This document shows, one piece after another, positions 52,806 through 61,142 of a stretch of DNA of 64,000 nt. The translations under genes were made by a program, and so were the position numbers. How positions within the stretch are numbered: the stretch's first letter is position 1; each line of letters begins with the position of its first letter. Source of the stretch: Clostridium_AM tanneri (GTDB lineage: Bacteria > Bacillota > Clostridia > Clostridiales > Clostridiaceae); the NCBI RefSeq assembly GCF_033659955.1, contig NZ_JARUJP010000004.1:1-64000 (forward strand), given 5' to 3'. The notes under the pieces are model-generated. The model saw only the letters and a program-made list of their open reading frames with translations. It was not told the origin of the DNA and ran no database searches.

Positions 52806-53750
52806 TTACACATCCTTACCTAAACAATCTATTATTTTGACCCCTTTGCGATGGTTTAATAAACCTACCTCTCCGTTGAAACAATGTTTTTCTTCCACTA
52901 ATATACTTACCTTATTACTATACTTTTTATTAGTGACTAAAATTTTTCCCTTTTTTAAATTCATAACCTGATCCAAGGATAGCTGAAGTGTATCTAATAT
53001 AACTTTTATATTTAGATTTGTGCTATCTAAATTATTACTTAACTGTCCATTTGAACTCCTATGTGTTACTTTTAATTTTCCTGAATGTTTTTCTATAGTT
53101 GAATATGGTATGCATATATTAAAGAAAGCATTTATCTTGCCAACATTTATTGAAAATGATAATAAAACAACATGTTCATCCTTTTCAAACAGGTTTATTT
53201 TAGCTGGATCTGTTTCCACATATTCAAGTTCTTCTCTAATAGTTAACACATCACTCCAAGCTTCTCTAAGTGCTGCTATAAAATCACTGGTTATTTCCAT
53301 AAAAGTATTCTTGTCTTCTTCAGAAAATGTTGAAATATTTAATTCACAAGTTTCACCTTTGCCTAAAAGAAGATCTTCTATCTGAAAAACCAAAGTAGGA
53401 CTTGTTTCAAATAGTAAGTATCCTTCTAATGGATTCAATTTAAATACTGTCACAACTGTTGGACAAGGAATAGACCTTATAAATTCTTCATATCTTATTT
53501 CCTCTATAGACTCTAACGCAATCTCTGCCTTTACGCTACTTACAATAGATGAAGATAATATTTCACTGTATTTTGTATGAATATATTTTAAAACCTCCAT
53601 ATCCTTATCAGAGAACCTTAGGCTATCCTCTAATACCGTAGAGGGAATATTACTTTCATCAGCAGTTACTGTTTCTTCCCCAATCATTTCGCCAGCTGCC
53701 ATAGCTGCCAGTAACGCATCTATTTCACTTTGAGATAAAACATCTGACAT
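52806..53750 (-). CDS. fliM: Flagellar motor switch protein FliM
   Basis: 314 residues. The N-terminal LSQSEIDALLAAM helix (5-17) binds CheY-P, the middle domain (about 45-225) matches FliM, and a C-terminal SpoA domain (about 238-312) ends the protein. It forms the rotor switch with FliG and FliY. The pair fliM-fliY stands alone here; no other flagellar or chemotaxis gene is in the window. The usual GGxG switch motif of the middle domain is not obvious, so the protein may be divergent. Confidence 0.88.
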   Translation of the reverse strand: MSDVLSQSEIDALLAAMAAGEMIGEETVTADESNIPSTVLEDSLRFSDKDMEVLKYIHTKYSEILSSSIVSSVKAEIALESIEEIRYEEFIRSIPCPTVVTVFKLNPLEGYLLFETSPTLVFQIEDLLLGKGETCELNISTFSEEDKNTFMEITSDFIAALREAWSDVLTIREELEYVETDPAKINLFEKDEHVVLLSFSINVGKINAFFNICIPYSTIEKHSGKLKVTHRSSNGQLSNNLDSTNLNIKVILDTLQLSLDQVMNLKKGKILVTNKKYSNKVSILVEEKHCFNGEVGLLNHRKGVKIIDCLGKDV

Positions 53751-53913
53751 ATTAAGCCCTCATTTCACCGATTAATTAGATTAATTAAATATCTACCTTT
53801 GACTAGGTTTTCTTAACTAACCTTATTATAGCAAACTATTGAGATTATGAGAAATATTTATTTTCATCCTAATTCAGCTAGCATTAGAGATAGCAGCTGG
53901 CTACGCTAAGCAT

Positions 53914-53946
53914 AAGAGAGGGTTTGCTATTAGCGAACCCTCTCTT
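53914..53946. terminator. Hairpin after the capA-like gene
   Basis: AAGAGAGGGTT (53914-53924) pairs with AACCCTCTCTT (53936-53946). The stem is strong but the minus-strand T-tract is poor. Confidence 0.65.
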
Positions 53947-55096
53947 AGTGTTGTAAAAATACAAAATCATTCTTTAATTCAAAATCTAAATTCATAGAAA
54001 TTTTATTTAGCTTAGCCAGAACTTCCTGTTCCCTGTTTCCTTTTAGTGGTGTAGGACAGTAATCATTTACATAACTCACAGATGAAATACTGCACGGAAT
54101 GACTTTGATTCCGTAAGATACAAGGTTATTGTCCTTAAATACAAATTTTGTCTGAAGGATAAAGGTGTCCTTATCTCTTGGGTTCATATTACCACCAAAG
54201 GCAAAGTTTCCAAGACTATATGCAATAATTTTATTTTTATACTTTTCAATTCCCTGAATTACATGAGGATGATGACCTACAATTAGGTCTGCTCCTTGAT
54301 CTATAGCATAATGAGCAATTTGTTTTTGCCCTTCACTTGGATAATAGGAGTTCTCCTGTCCCCAATGAAAATTAATTACAACAGTATAACCTTTACTTTT
54401 TAGTTCTTCTATATCGCCTTTAACCTTCTTTAGGAAAGCCTCATCAGAGCTAAATCCCCTATATCCTAAAAATGCCATCTTATTTCCATTAACTTCAGTT
54501 AACCACTTATTTCCTTCACCAAAGTAATTAATTCCCTCTGCCTTTACTGCAGCAATTGTATCTTTAAAACCTTTATCTAGATAATCGTATATGTGATTAT
54601 TAGAAAGGTTTACTGCTTCTATATTTCCTAATGGAAGGCTTTTTGCGTATTCTGGAGGAGCTTTAAAATTAAATTGCTTCTCAGCTTTTACTGTTGCATT
54701 TGTAAAGGTGGTTTCTAAGTTAACAGTAGTAATATTATCCTCTTTAAAAATTTCTGCCACATTCTTAAAAAAATAAGAATAATCATTCCCCTTTTGATTT
54801 AAAACTGCTGGTAGGCTATTAGCATATCCAAAATTTGTATCATGTCCTATAGTGCAATCTCCAGCGCTACTTAAAAGCACCTCTGTTTGAACTGGTTCTT
54901 TTTTATCAATAGTATTTTTTTCATTATTACTATCTTTTTCACTACTATTATTGCTAGAAACCTTTTCATCAGCTAGTTTCTTATAGACAGTTTTATGTAA
55001 ACTATAATAAGAACCTCCAACAAATACAAGGAACATGAGGACAGTTATAACTATTTTTTTCACCTTTACTTCTCTATTCTCTTTCTTCCTTACCAA
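53945..55096 (-). CDS. CapA-family protein (metallophosphatase fold)
   Basis: 383 residues. One N-terminal membrane anchor (about 14-33) and a Ser/Asn/Lys-rich linker are followed by a CapA/PgsA domain: SSAGDCTIGHD (about 75-85), NLETTF, NLSNNHIYDY, FHWGQENSYYPS, then GADLIVGHHPHVIQG and YSLGNFAFGG. The Asp, Asn and His residues form a metallophosphatase-like site. CapA is linked to poly-gamma-glutamate capsule assembly, but no capB or capC is nearby, so the true role is open. The start is a TTG with GGAGGG seven bases upstream. Confidence 0.87.
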   Translation of the reverse strand: MVRKKENREVKVKKIVITVLMFLVFVGGSYYSLHKTVYKKLADEKVSSNNSSEKDSNNEKNTIDKKEPVQTEVLLSSAGDCTIGHDTNFGYANSLPAVLNQKGNDYSYFFKNVAEIFKEDNITTVNLETTFTNATVKAEKQFNFKAPPEYAKSLPLGNIEAVNLSNNHIYDYLDKGFKDTIAAVKAEGINYFGEGNKWLTEVNGNKMAFLGYRGFSSDEAFLKKVKGDIEELKSKGYTVVINFHWGQENSYYPSEGQKQIAHYAIDQGADLIVGHHPHVIQGIEKYKNKIIAYSLGNFAFGGNMNPRDKDTFILQTKFVFKDNNLVSYGIKVIPCSISSVSYVNDYCPTPLKGNREQEVLAKLNKISMNLDFELKNDFVFLQH

Positions 55097-55150
55097 AAAT
55101 ATCCCTCCATTTTCACTATGATTAATTTACCCTATCAAAACACACTTAAC

Positions 55151-55187
55151 TGGGAACCATAATCTCCCCAGCAAATTATAGTTCCCA
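55151..55187 (-). terminator. Hairpin between blaR1-like and capA-like genes
   Basis: TGGGAACCATAAT (55151-55163) pairs with ATTATAGTTCCCA (55175-55187). No clear T-tract follows, so it is either a weak terminator or a processing site. Confidence 0.55.
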
Positions 55188-55214
55188 CTAACCAACTGGA
55201 AATATATCTAATTT

Positions 55215-57218
55215 CTACATTTTTTCTAATATTCCTTTTCTATAACTTTCCACTTTTTCTGTAATTTTATAATTACTTTCTTCCAATATATTAATGAAAC
55301 CTTTTATATTCCCTAAAGTTTCACTATTATTACTTTCTTTTATTGCATTTGTGTAGCTGATTTTAGCTTCAGGCACTAACTCTTTTGTATCATATTGAAA
55401 AATTGGAGTATTATTTGCACCGTATAAGATAAAGACTATATATTGCTTATACAGCTGCCTTACATCATTTATTTTTACTGAATTCCCGTACTTACTAATG
55501 AACTCTTCCTGTTTCAGTGCTCTTTTCAACAACTCATCCCAGCTAATCATAAGAGCTGCATCTTTTATAGGAGTCTTATTTGATTCAACAGCCATTATTT
55601 GTATATAATTCTTAATATCTTCTGTTACATATGGGCTATATTGTTTATAAGACTCATAGTCCAACACAGGAAAGTACATTCCCTCTGCAGTTTCAATTTT
55701 ATATCCACCGTTTCTTGTTTCTACTAACAGATCTTTTAGTTCTTTGTCCTCAATGTAGTCTATTTTGTTTATGTTAAAATTAATGTTATATATTTTGTTA
55801 ATCTTACTTTGCATATCATCATTAGAGAATCTTTCCTCTAGCTTAGGCAAATTCTTTTTCTGCATTTCTTCCAGTTTAAAAATCATTGTTGATGCATATT
55901 CCTTTGAAACCTTTGCAACATTGTCATTTACAACTTTGATGAATTGATTTGTACTAGTATCTTTCTTTATTAAATCATCAAGGTTATCAAGTATGGCCCT
56001 TTGTTTCTCTGAGGTTAAAACCTCTGATTCCTCCTTTGATATTCCTTTTTCCTTATTTTCTTTTGAACTATTTAATCCTAGGTATCCTTTAAAGGACTCA
56101 TTGGCATTTGTTAACCCTACTCCAGCTAAAATTAGAGTTACTAATATTGTGATTACTGTCCTCTTTATTGATTTTTTACTAAACTTTGAAATCATGATAA
56201 TCCTCCTTTTTAACTCAGACTTATTTATCATTCCTGTTACTCCTGGAGCTAGGCGGTTATTAAAAAACATCTTTGTCAAGTTTATTATTGTCTCACCGTA
56301 GCTTACACGTTCTGTGAAGCTTATACTATTTAGAACCGTTTCATCACAGGCAATTTCGCAGTCTAATTTCATTCTGTTTAGTGCATACCATATTACAGGA
56401 TTAAACCAGTGTATTGCTTGTACTAATATAATTGTCCAATTTATCAATATATCCTTTCTCTTTACATGAGCAAGTTCATGTAGAAATATATATCTTATTT
56501 CTTTCATTGAAAATTCATCAATAATTCCTGAGAATATGAAAATTTTAGGTTTTAAGAGTCCTAAGAGATAAGGTGCTTTGTTCTCATTATTAATAATAAT
56601 AGAAATGTCTCCTTTTACTTTCATTTCCTTTTTACATTGCTGCAAAAGCTGAGTTATGTTATCCCTTTCCCATTTAGATCCTTTTTCACCTATCCTTTGA
56701 AGCCTCATATTCACAGTTATCACATATATAATTATAGTTAAAATACCTATAAACCATATTCCAGCCAAATAACTGCTAATAGCACTCCTATTATTACTTA
56801 CAATACTAATATCCATAGTATTATTTTTGTAAATTTCCTTGTTTATTGAGTTTCCTATAGTAACCTTATCCTTCAAATTACTATTTATCTCTTTCGTAGA
56901 ATCATTATTTATTGCTTTATTTTGTAAGTTCTCGTTACTGTGGTCTTGCTCCTTAATACTGTTATCTTTATTTAATATATTATTTTGAAGTAATTGAATG
57001 CTTCTTTGAGCACTGCTGAATAAATTAAATATACTAAAGTTGCTTTGCAGGTTATAGGGTATTATAAGCCTTAGGATAAGAAGAAACCAAATATAATAGT
57101 GCCATTTGGCACTTAATCTATTGTTAAATAGTTGTTTAATCATTACTATTAACAAAGCAACTATACTTCCCATAAAAGATAAAGGAATTACTGTTTTAAA
57201 CAATATTAATAAATTCAT
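55215..57218 (-). CDS. BlaR1/MecR1-like M56 sensor protease
   Basis: 667 residues. Membrane segments (near 5-25, 37-55 and 150-168) surround an M56 metalloprotease domain with HELAH (His247, Glu248, His251) and the downstream CDETVL motif. A further membrane segment lies near 352-370 and leads to an extracellular C-terminal region of about 290 residues. That region is helical and charged and shows no SxxK, SxN or KTG motif, so it is not a penicillin-binding sensor like that of BlaR1. The ligand is therefore probably not a beta-lactam. The blaI-like repressor gene lies 11 bp upstream. Confidence 0.87.
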   Translation of the reverse strand: MNLLILFKTVIPLSFMGSIVALLIVMIKQLFNNRLSAKWHYYIWFLLILRLIIPYNLQSNFSIFNLFSSAQRSIQLLQNNILNKDNSIKEQDHSNENLQNKAINNDSTKEINSNLKDKVTIGNSINKEIYKNNTMDISIVSNNRSAISSYLAGIWFIGILTIIIYVITVNMRLQRIGEKGSKWERDNITQLLQQCKKEMKVKGDISIIINNENKAPYLLGLLKPKIFIFSGIIDEFSMKEIRYIFLHELAHVKRKDILINWTIILVQAIHWFNPVIWYALNRMKLDCEIACDETVLNSISFTERVSYGETIINLTKMFFNNRLAPGVTGMINKSELKRRIIMISKFSKKSIKRTVITILVTLILAGVGLTNANESFKGYLGLNSSKENKEKGISKEESEVLTSEKQRAILDNLDDLIKKDTSTNQFIKVVNDNVAKVSKEYASTMIFKLEEMQKKNLPKLEERFSNDDMQSKINKIYNINFNINKIDYIEDKELKDLLVETRNGGYKIETAEGMYFPVLDYESYKQYSPYVTEDIKNYIQIMAVESNKTPIKDAALMISWDELLKRALKQEEFISKYGNSVKINDVRQLYKQYIVFILYGANNTPIFQYDTKELVPEAKISYTNAIKESNNSETLGNIKGFINILEESNYKITEKVESYRKGILEKM

Positions 57219-57229
57219 ATCTCACCTAC

Positions 57230-57604
57230 TTAGTTCTTACTTTTATTCAATATACTCTGCAACTCTTCAATTTCTTCTTCTGTTAGTTTCTCTTCTTTTA
57301 TAAAATTTGAAATCAGAAGATTAATAGAACCGTCATAAACTTTTTGTAAAAAAGATTTTGTTTCTTCTCTTTTACATTCTTCTTCAGAAACAAGTGGATA
57401 GTATAAATAATGTGATGAATTCTTTTCTACTCCAAGTGCCTCTTTTTTAACTAATCTACTTATGAGTGTATGTATGGTCTTTGAACTCCATAGGCTGTCT
57501 TGTTTTAAGCCATCAATAATTTCACTTGAAGTAATAGGTGTCCTTTTCCACACTACTTTCATAACCTGCCACTCTGCATCTGATATCTTAGGTAATTCCT
57601 TCAA
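57230..57604 (-). CDS. BlaI/MecI/CopY-family repressor
   Basis: 124 residues with the winged-helix pattern of the family: ISDAEWQVMKVVWKRTPIT (7-25), then TIHTLISRLVKKEALGVEK and YYPLVSEEE. The protease encoded next presumably cleaves or inactivates it when a signal is sensed. The start is a TTG with AAGGGGTG eight bases upstream. Two TACA-type operators lie directly in front (57622-57657), suggesting autoregulation. Confidence 0.92.
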   Translation of the reverse strand: MKELPKISDAEWQVMKVVWKRTPITSSEIIDGLKQDSLWSSKTIHTLISRLVKKEALGVEKNSSHYLYYPLVSEEECKREETKSFLQKVYDGSINLLISNFIKEEKLTEEEIEELQSILNKSKN

Positions 57605-57621
57605 TTAATAACACCCCTTCT

Positions 57622-57657
57622 TACAAATGTAGTCTATATAATTAGATTACATTTGTA
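57622..57657. promoter_or_regulatory. Paired BlaI-type operators
   Basis: TACAAATGTA (57622-57631) and TACATTTGTA (57648-57657) each match the TACA...TGTA dyad bound by BlaI/MecI proteins, spaced 26 bp apart. Together they also form a larger inverted repeat. They lie in the promoter region of the repressor-protease operon. Confidence 0.8.
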
Positions 57658-57722
57658 GTACCATTTTGTCAATAACAATTTATTTAATAGATCCTAATTT
57701 CCTTATATAAATTGCTTTTAAG

Positions 57723-57761
57723 AAAATCTTAAGAAATCTAGTAACATTATTTTAAGATTTT
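57723..57761. promoter_or_regulatory. Inverted repeat upstream of the small membrane gene pair
   Basis: AAAATCTTAA (57723-57732) and TTAAGATTTT (57752-57761) form a perfect 10-bp repeat with a 19-bp spacer, 50 bp before the TTG start at 57811. It could be an operator; no T-tract suggests a terminator. Confidence 0.45.
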
Positions 57762-57810
57762 ATAGCTAGAATAAAAATATAAATTAAAAACGAATTAGGG
57801 GGATTTTACA

Positions 57811-58329
57811 TTGAAACATTCTAAAAAAATTGCAATATTCTTTTCTTTTATTCCTGGAGCTGGTCACATGTATCTTGGACTTACTAAACATGGTATACAG
57901 CTTATGATGTTATTTTTCTTAACTTTTGGTATAAGTGTCTCTACTGAAATAGAACTTATTGCAGCATTTCTGCCTATCATATGGTTCTATAGCGTTTTTG
58001 ATGTAAGATCAAAAGCTTCCGGTGAAGAGCCGCTAATTGACTCCGATTTAAAAATCTTTTCAAGTATTGGCTACGAAAATAATTTTACTAAAACAAATAC
58101 GGCCTACAAATACCTAGGATATGGATTCATCTTCTTAGGAATAGCTGCACTAGTTAACAATATAATTTTCCCTATTGTTGGACAATATGTAGATTATCAA
58201 TTTATAAGATTTACAAGATCAGCCTTTACTTCACTATTCTTTATAGTTATAGGATTTGTTCTTCTAAGGAGTAAAAATAGGGCTATTTTAGAGAAAGGTG
58301 ATGAGAACTCATGGGGGGAAGACGAGTAG
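57811..58329 (+). CDS. Membrane protein with TM2-like N-terminus
   Basis: 172 residues with about five membrane segments. The start SFIPGAGHMYLGLTKHGIQLM resembles the TM2-domain motif (PG-GHFYLG...G). A C-terminal helix pair follows a polar loop (about 70-105). The start is a TTG with a GGGGG site. It overlaps the next gene by 19 bp and both are probably cotranscribed. The function is unknown; related gene pairs are found near envelope-stress systems, which is suggestive only. Confidence 0.7.
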   Translation: MKHSKKIAIFFSFIPGAGHMYLGLTKHGIQLMMLFFLTFGISVSTEIELIAAFLPIIWFYSVFDVRSKASGEEPLIDSDLKIFSSIGYENNFTKTNTAYKYLGYGFIFLGIAALVNNIIFPIVGQYVDYQFIRFTRSAFTSLFFIVIGFVLLRSKNRAILEKGDENSWGEDE

Positions 58330-58652
58330 GAACTTTATCTTTAGGGATACTTTTAATAGTAACTGGATTGGTCTACCTCCTAGGTAATTTATATAACCTA
58401 GAAGTTAGCCTTCAAATTCTAAAGTGGTGGCCAATTACCTTAATAATGATAGGTTCAGAAATCTTAATCTACAACCAAGCTGCATTAAAAGAAAATAGTA
58501 AAGTAGTTTTTGACGGAAAAAGCCTTTTTCTTATCCTTTTAATTTTACTTTTTTCTTTTAGTGCTTGCATTTTTGACAAAATAGGAGGGAACCTTTTATA
58601 CCATATTTATCCTATGAGCAGTTCTTTAATAATGCAAAGTAGCTCTTTTTAG
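58311..58652 (+). CDS. LiaI/LiaF-like membrane protein (DUF5668-like)
   Basis: 113 residues. Two N-terminal membrane helices carry the pattern GILLIVTGLVYLLGNL...LKWWPITLIMIGSEIL seen in LiaI/LiaF-type transmembrane domains (the WWP-hydrophobic-G motif). A third helix follows near 72-90. Full-length LiaF has a large cytoplasmic C-terminal domain that is missing here. The start ATG lies inside the previous gene. A terminator hairpin overlaps its stop codon. Confidence 0.72.
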   Translation: MGGRRVGTLSLGILLIVTGLVYLLGNLYNLEVSLQILKWWPITLIMIGSEILIYNQAALKENSKVVFDGKSLFLILLILLFSFSACIFDKIGGNLLYHIYPMSSSLIMQSSSF

Positions 58653-58670
58653 TAGCTGCTTTGCATTATT
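58628..58670 (+). terminator. Terminator overlapping the end of the LiaI-like gene
   Basis: AATAATGCAAAG (58628-58639) pairs with CTTTGCATTATT (58659-58670), with further AGCT pairing inside. Moderately T-rich sequence follows. Confidence 0.7.
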
Positions 58671-58819
58671 ACTTTGTTGTCTTTTATAAATTTTCATGCT
58701 ATTTTAAAGGTCACTGTAAATCGCTGCCTTATCCTTAAAAGAAGGATGCTATATTTATTGCATACCTAGTTAGTCCCGTGATAAAATCTAGTTACTATAT
58801 AGCTTTTGGAGGAGATAGT

Positions 58820-59908
58820 GTGAACCTAAAAGAAAAAGTTAAAAGTCTTCCTTCTTCCCCAGGGGTATATCTCATGAAAGATTCTCTTAACAGTGTAATT
58901 TATGTGGGTAAATCAAAGAACTTAAAAAATAGAGTTGGCTCTTACTTTCAAAGCTCTAACTCTCGCTCTCCAAAGACTGCTAAATTAGTTAAAAATCTTA
59001 AAGACTTTGAGTATATACTTACTGACACAGAGTTTGAAGCCTTTATGCTAGAATGTAAATTGATAAAAGAAATAAAACCTATATATAATCGACTAATGAA
59101 AAGTCCTAAAGCTTATTCCTATATAAAAATAAAAGTTAACGACAGGTATCCTGATATCCAAATCTCTAATGAAGCTGATAAGAGTGATGGAAACCTTTAT
59201 TTTGGTCCATATACAAATAAGAGTACAGTAGAACGGGGACTTCTTGCCATAAAAGAGCACTATAAAATACTATGCAGCAATAACTGGCGAAAAGCCTCAT
59301 CTTGTTTAAATTATTCTTTAGGCCTGTGCATTGGCATGTGTTTAGATACTGCCCCTAAAAATCAGTATACTGATATTTTGGACAAGATAATAAAGTTACT
59401 GAGTGGTACTGATAAGAGTATTATTATGGACATAGAAAGCAAGATGATAAGTGCATCAGAAAAATTTGATTTTGAAAACGCTGCTAAGTATAGAGATTAC
59501 TCAAGTGCAGTGAGTTATCTAATAAATAAGGCAAAGATTGTTAAATTTACAGAAGGAAATAAAAACATTGCTTTATTGGAGCATTTAAGTGATGATATCC
59601 TGAAACTTTTTCTCATTAGAGGAAATAAGGTGCTTTTTACTGAAAAATATGAATTAGAGAATTTTGATTTAACAGAATTAAAAACTATCTTTAAAACTAA
59701 CATCCTATATTATTTTAATAATGAAACCCTGAAAAATTCAATAGATATAGGAAAAGATGAAATCGATGAAGTTGAAATAATTTATGCCTATTTAAAAAAT
59801 AAGTCTAACGGCTGCAAGTATACTGTGGTTTCAGATAAATGGCTTACCTGTCCAAATAATACTAGCTTAGATAGGATCATTGACAAGTTACTTCTAAATG
59901 CCAAATAG
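58820..59908 (+). CDS. UvrC N-terminal-half homologue (GIY-YIG nuclease)
   Basis: 362 residues. The GIY-YIG domain is clear (GVYLMKD at 15-21, IYVGKSKNLKNRVGSYF at 27-43, and the LECKLIKEIKPIYN segment with catalytic Glu). A Cys cluster and a UVR-like helix pair follow (FDFENAAKYRD, about 215-225). The second UvrC half (endonuclease/RNase H fold plus HhH) is absent; full UvrC is about 600 residues. This recalls E. coli Cho, which cuts only 3' of damage. The GTG at 58820 has GGAGGAG upstream and is preferred to an ATG 14 codons earlier. Confidence 0.85.
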   Translation: MNLKEKVKSLPSSPGVYLMKDSLNSVIYVGKSKNLKNRVGSYFQSSNSRSPKTAKLVKNLKDFEYILTDTEFEAFMLECKLIKEIKPIYNRLMKSPKAYSYIKIKVNDRYPDIQISNEADKSDGNLYFGPYTNKSTVERGLLAIKEHYKILCSNNWRKASSCLNYSLGLCIGMCLDTAPKNQYTDILDKIIKLLSGTDKSIIMDIESKMISASEKFDFENAAKYRDYSSAVSYLINKAKIVKFTEGNKNIALLEHLSDDILKLFLIRGNKVLFTEKYELENFDLTELKTIFKTNILYYFNNETLKNSIDIGKDEIDEVEIIYAYLKNKSNGCKYTVVSDKWLTCPNNTSLDRIIDKLLLNAK

Positions 59909-59930
59909 CACCACGGGAATTTTATATATT

Positions 59931-59970
59931 ACTTATCTGAGGTCAGCACTTCTGCTGGCTTCAGATAAGT
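59931..59970. terminator. Hairpin between convergent uvrC-like and gerC genes
   Basis: ACTTATCTGA (59931-59940) pairs with TCAGATAAGT (59961-59970), with GTCAGCA/TGCTGGC inner pairing and a short TTC-type loop. T-tracts are weak. Confidence 0.65.
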
Positions 59971-59996
59971 AAACAGCTTCATTTAGCATCAAAACC

Positions 59997-61142
59997 TTAC
60001 TTAATAACTCCATGATGTTTAATAGTATAATTTACCTTAACATTAAACACAGTTTTTTTATAGTTTTCTTTCCACTGGTCTTCCTTCCACTGTGCTCCGT
60101 ATTTTGCTCTCATCATACTGCCTACACCTATGGGGTCACTACCTACTTCCTGAGTATACTTAAGCACTTTCTCACAAATACCAGTGATTTCATCACCTAC
60201 AAGCTTCTCTAGTTCACTTTTGTCTTTATTATCCTTTATTCCACCCCATCGATATTCTTGAACATTTCCTCTCATATCAAGAGAGATATCAACCTTGGGA
60301 ATTCCATTGTCCATTCTTACTTTTATCTTTCTTTTAGTTCTATTTATGGAAAAGGAGCTTGCAGTCTTAGGTCTATTACCTTCTAGAAAAGATCTTGAGG
60401 TTTCAAATGAATACACAGACCTTCTCATCTCACCCATCATAGCTAATAATATGGCGGTATCGCGAATATCTATTTCCCCTACAAGTTTATCTCCTGAAAA
60501 TAATGCGCTTCCCATTACCTTTATTCCTATATTTTCATCACTTTCAAGTTTTATTCTAGGAACAATAGGGTCTATTCCTGGTGCAAAATAGGCTATGCAA
60601 AAATTATGGACTCTTGTTTCAGGTATACTAGCCCTTTTAATATTGTTATCTATTAACCTGTTTATATAGAAACCTGGTGCTGGCTTATCTTTCATTTCAT
60701 TAGCCTTTTTTAAAAGCTCCTTGGTACTTCCATCAACTACTATAACCATAGCTAAAGGTGAACTTTCTGTATCTCTTTCTGATACCTCGATTAAATCTGA
60801 AATGCCTATTGAAGCTAACTCTTTAGAAAAAAGAATCTGTTGAAGTTTCCCACCTACTGTAAGATTGTATGAGGTAGCTCTCGACTCTTCTCTGCTTCGC
60901 TGTGGTGAATTCACCTCTTCGGTGATAATTTCCGACTTGCTGCTGATTTCTTCTTCATATACTGGTGCTGACCTGGTTATAAGAAGACGTTTTTCCGGTG
61001 AAATATCCATTCCCATAGTAAGATCTATCTTCAGGCGTCCTATTGGCTGCTGGTCCCAACAGCCTGTAAATAAATTAGGTAAGAGTAGTAGTATTAATAG
61101 TATAATAGTTTTTTTAATCCTTTTCTTTTTCATATGTATCAT
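59997..61142 (-). CDS. gerC: Spore germination lipoprotein, Ger(x)C family
   Basis: 381 residues from the ATG at 61142. A lipoprotein signal ends at LFTGCWDQ, with the typical GCWD after the lipobox. The Ger(x)C domains follow, with MGMDISPEKRLLITRSAPV early and a C-terminal domain from about residue 215 (VMGSALFSGDKLVGEI...). It is the lipid-anchored subunit of the germinant receptor in the inner spore membrane. Its start overlaps the gerB stop (TGATG), which decides the start over an upstream in-frame codon. Confidence 0.92.
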   Translation of the reverse strand: MIHMKKKRIKKTIILLILLLLPNLFTGCWDQQPIGRLKIDLTMGMDISPEKRLLITRSAPVYEEEISSKSEIITEEVNSPQRSREESRATSYNLTVGGKLQQILFSKELASIGISDLIEVSERDTESSPLAMVIVVDGSTKELLKKANEMKDKPAPGFYINRLIDNNIKRASIPETRVHNFCIAYFAPGIDPIVPRIKLESDENIGIKVMGSALFSGDKLVGEIDIRDTAILLAMMGEMRRSVYSFETSRSFLEGNRPKTASSFSINRTKRKIKVRMDNGIPKVDISLDMRGNVQEYRWGGIKDNKDKSELEKLVGDEITGICEKVLKYTQEVGSDPIGVGSMMRAKYGAQWKEDQWKENYKKTVFNVKVNYTIKHHGVIK

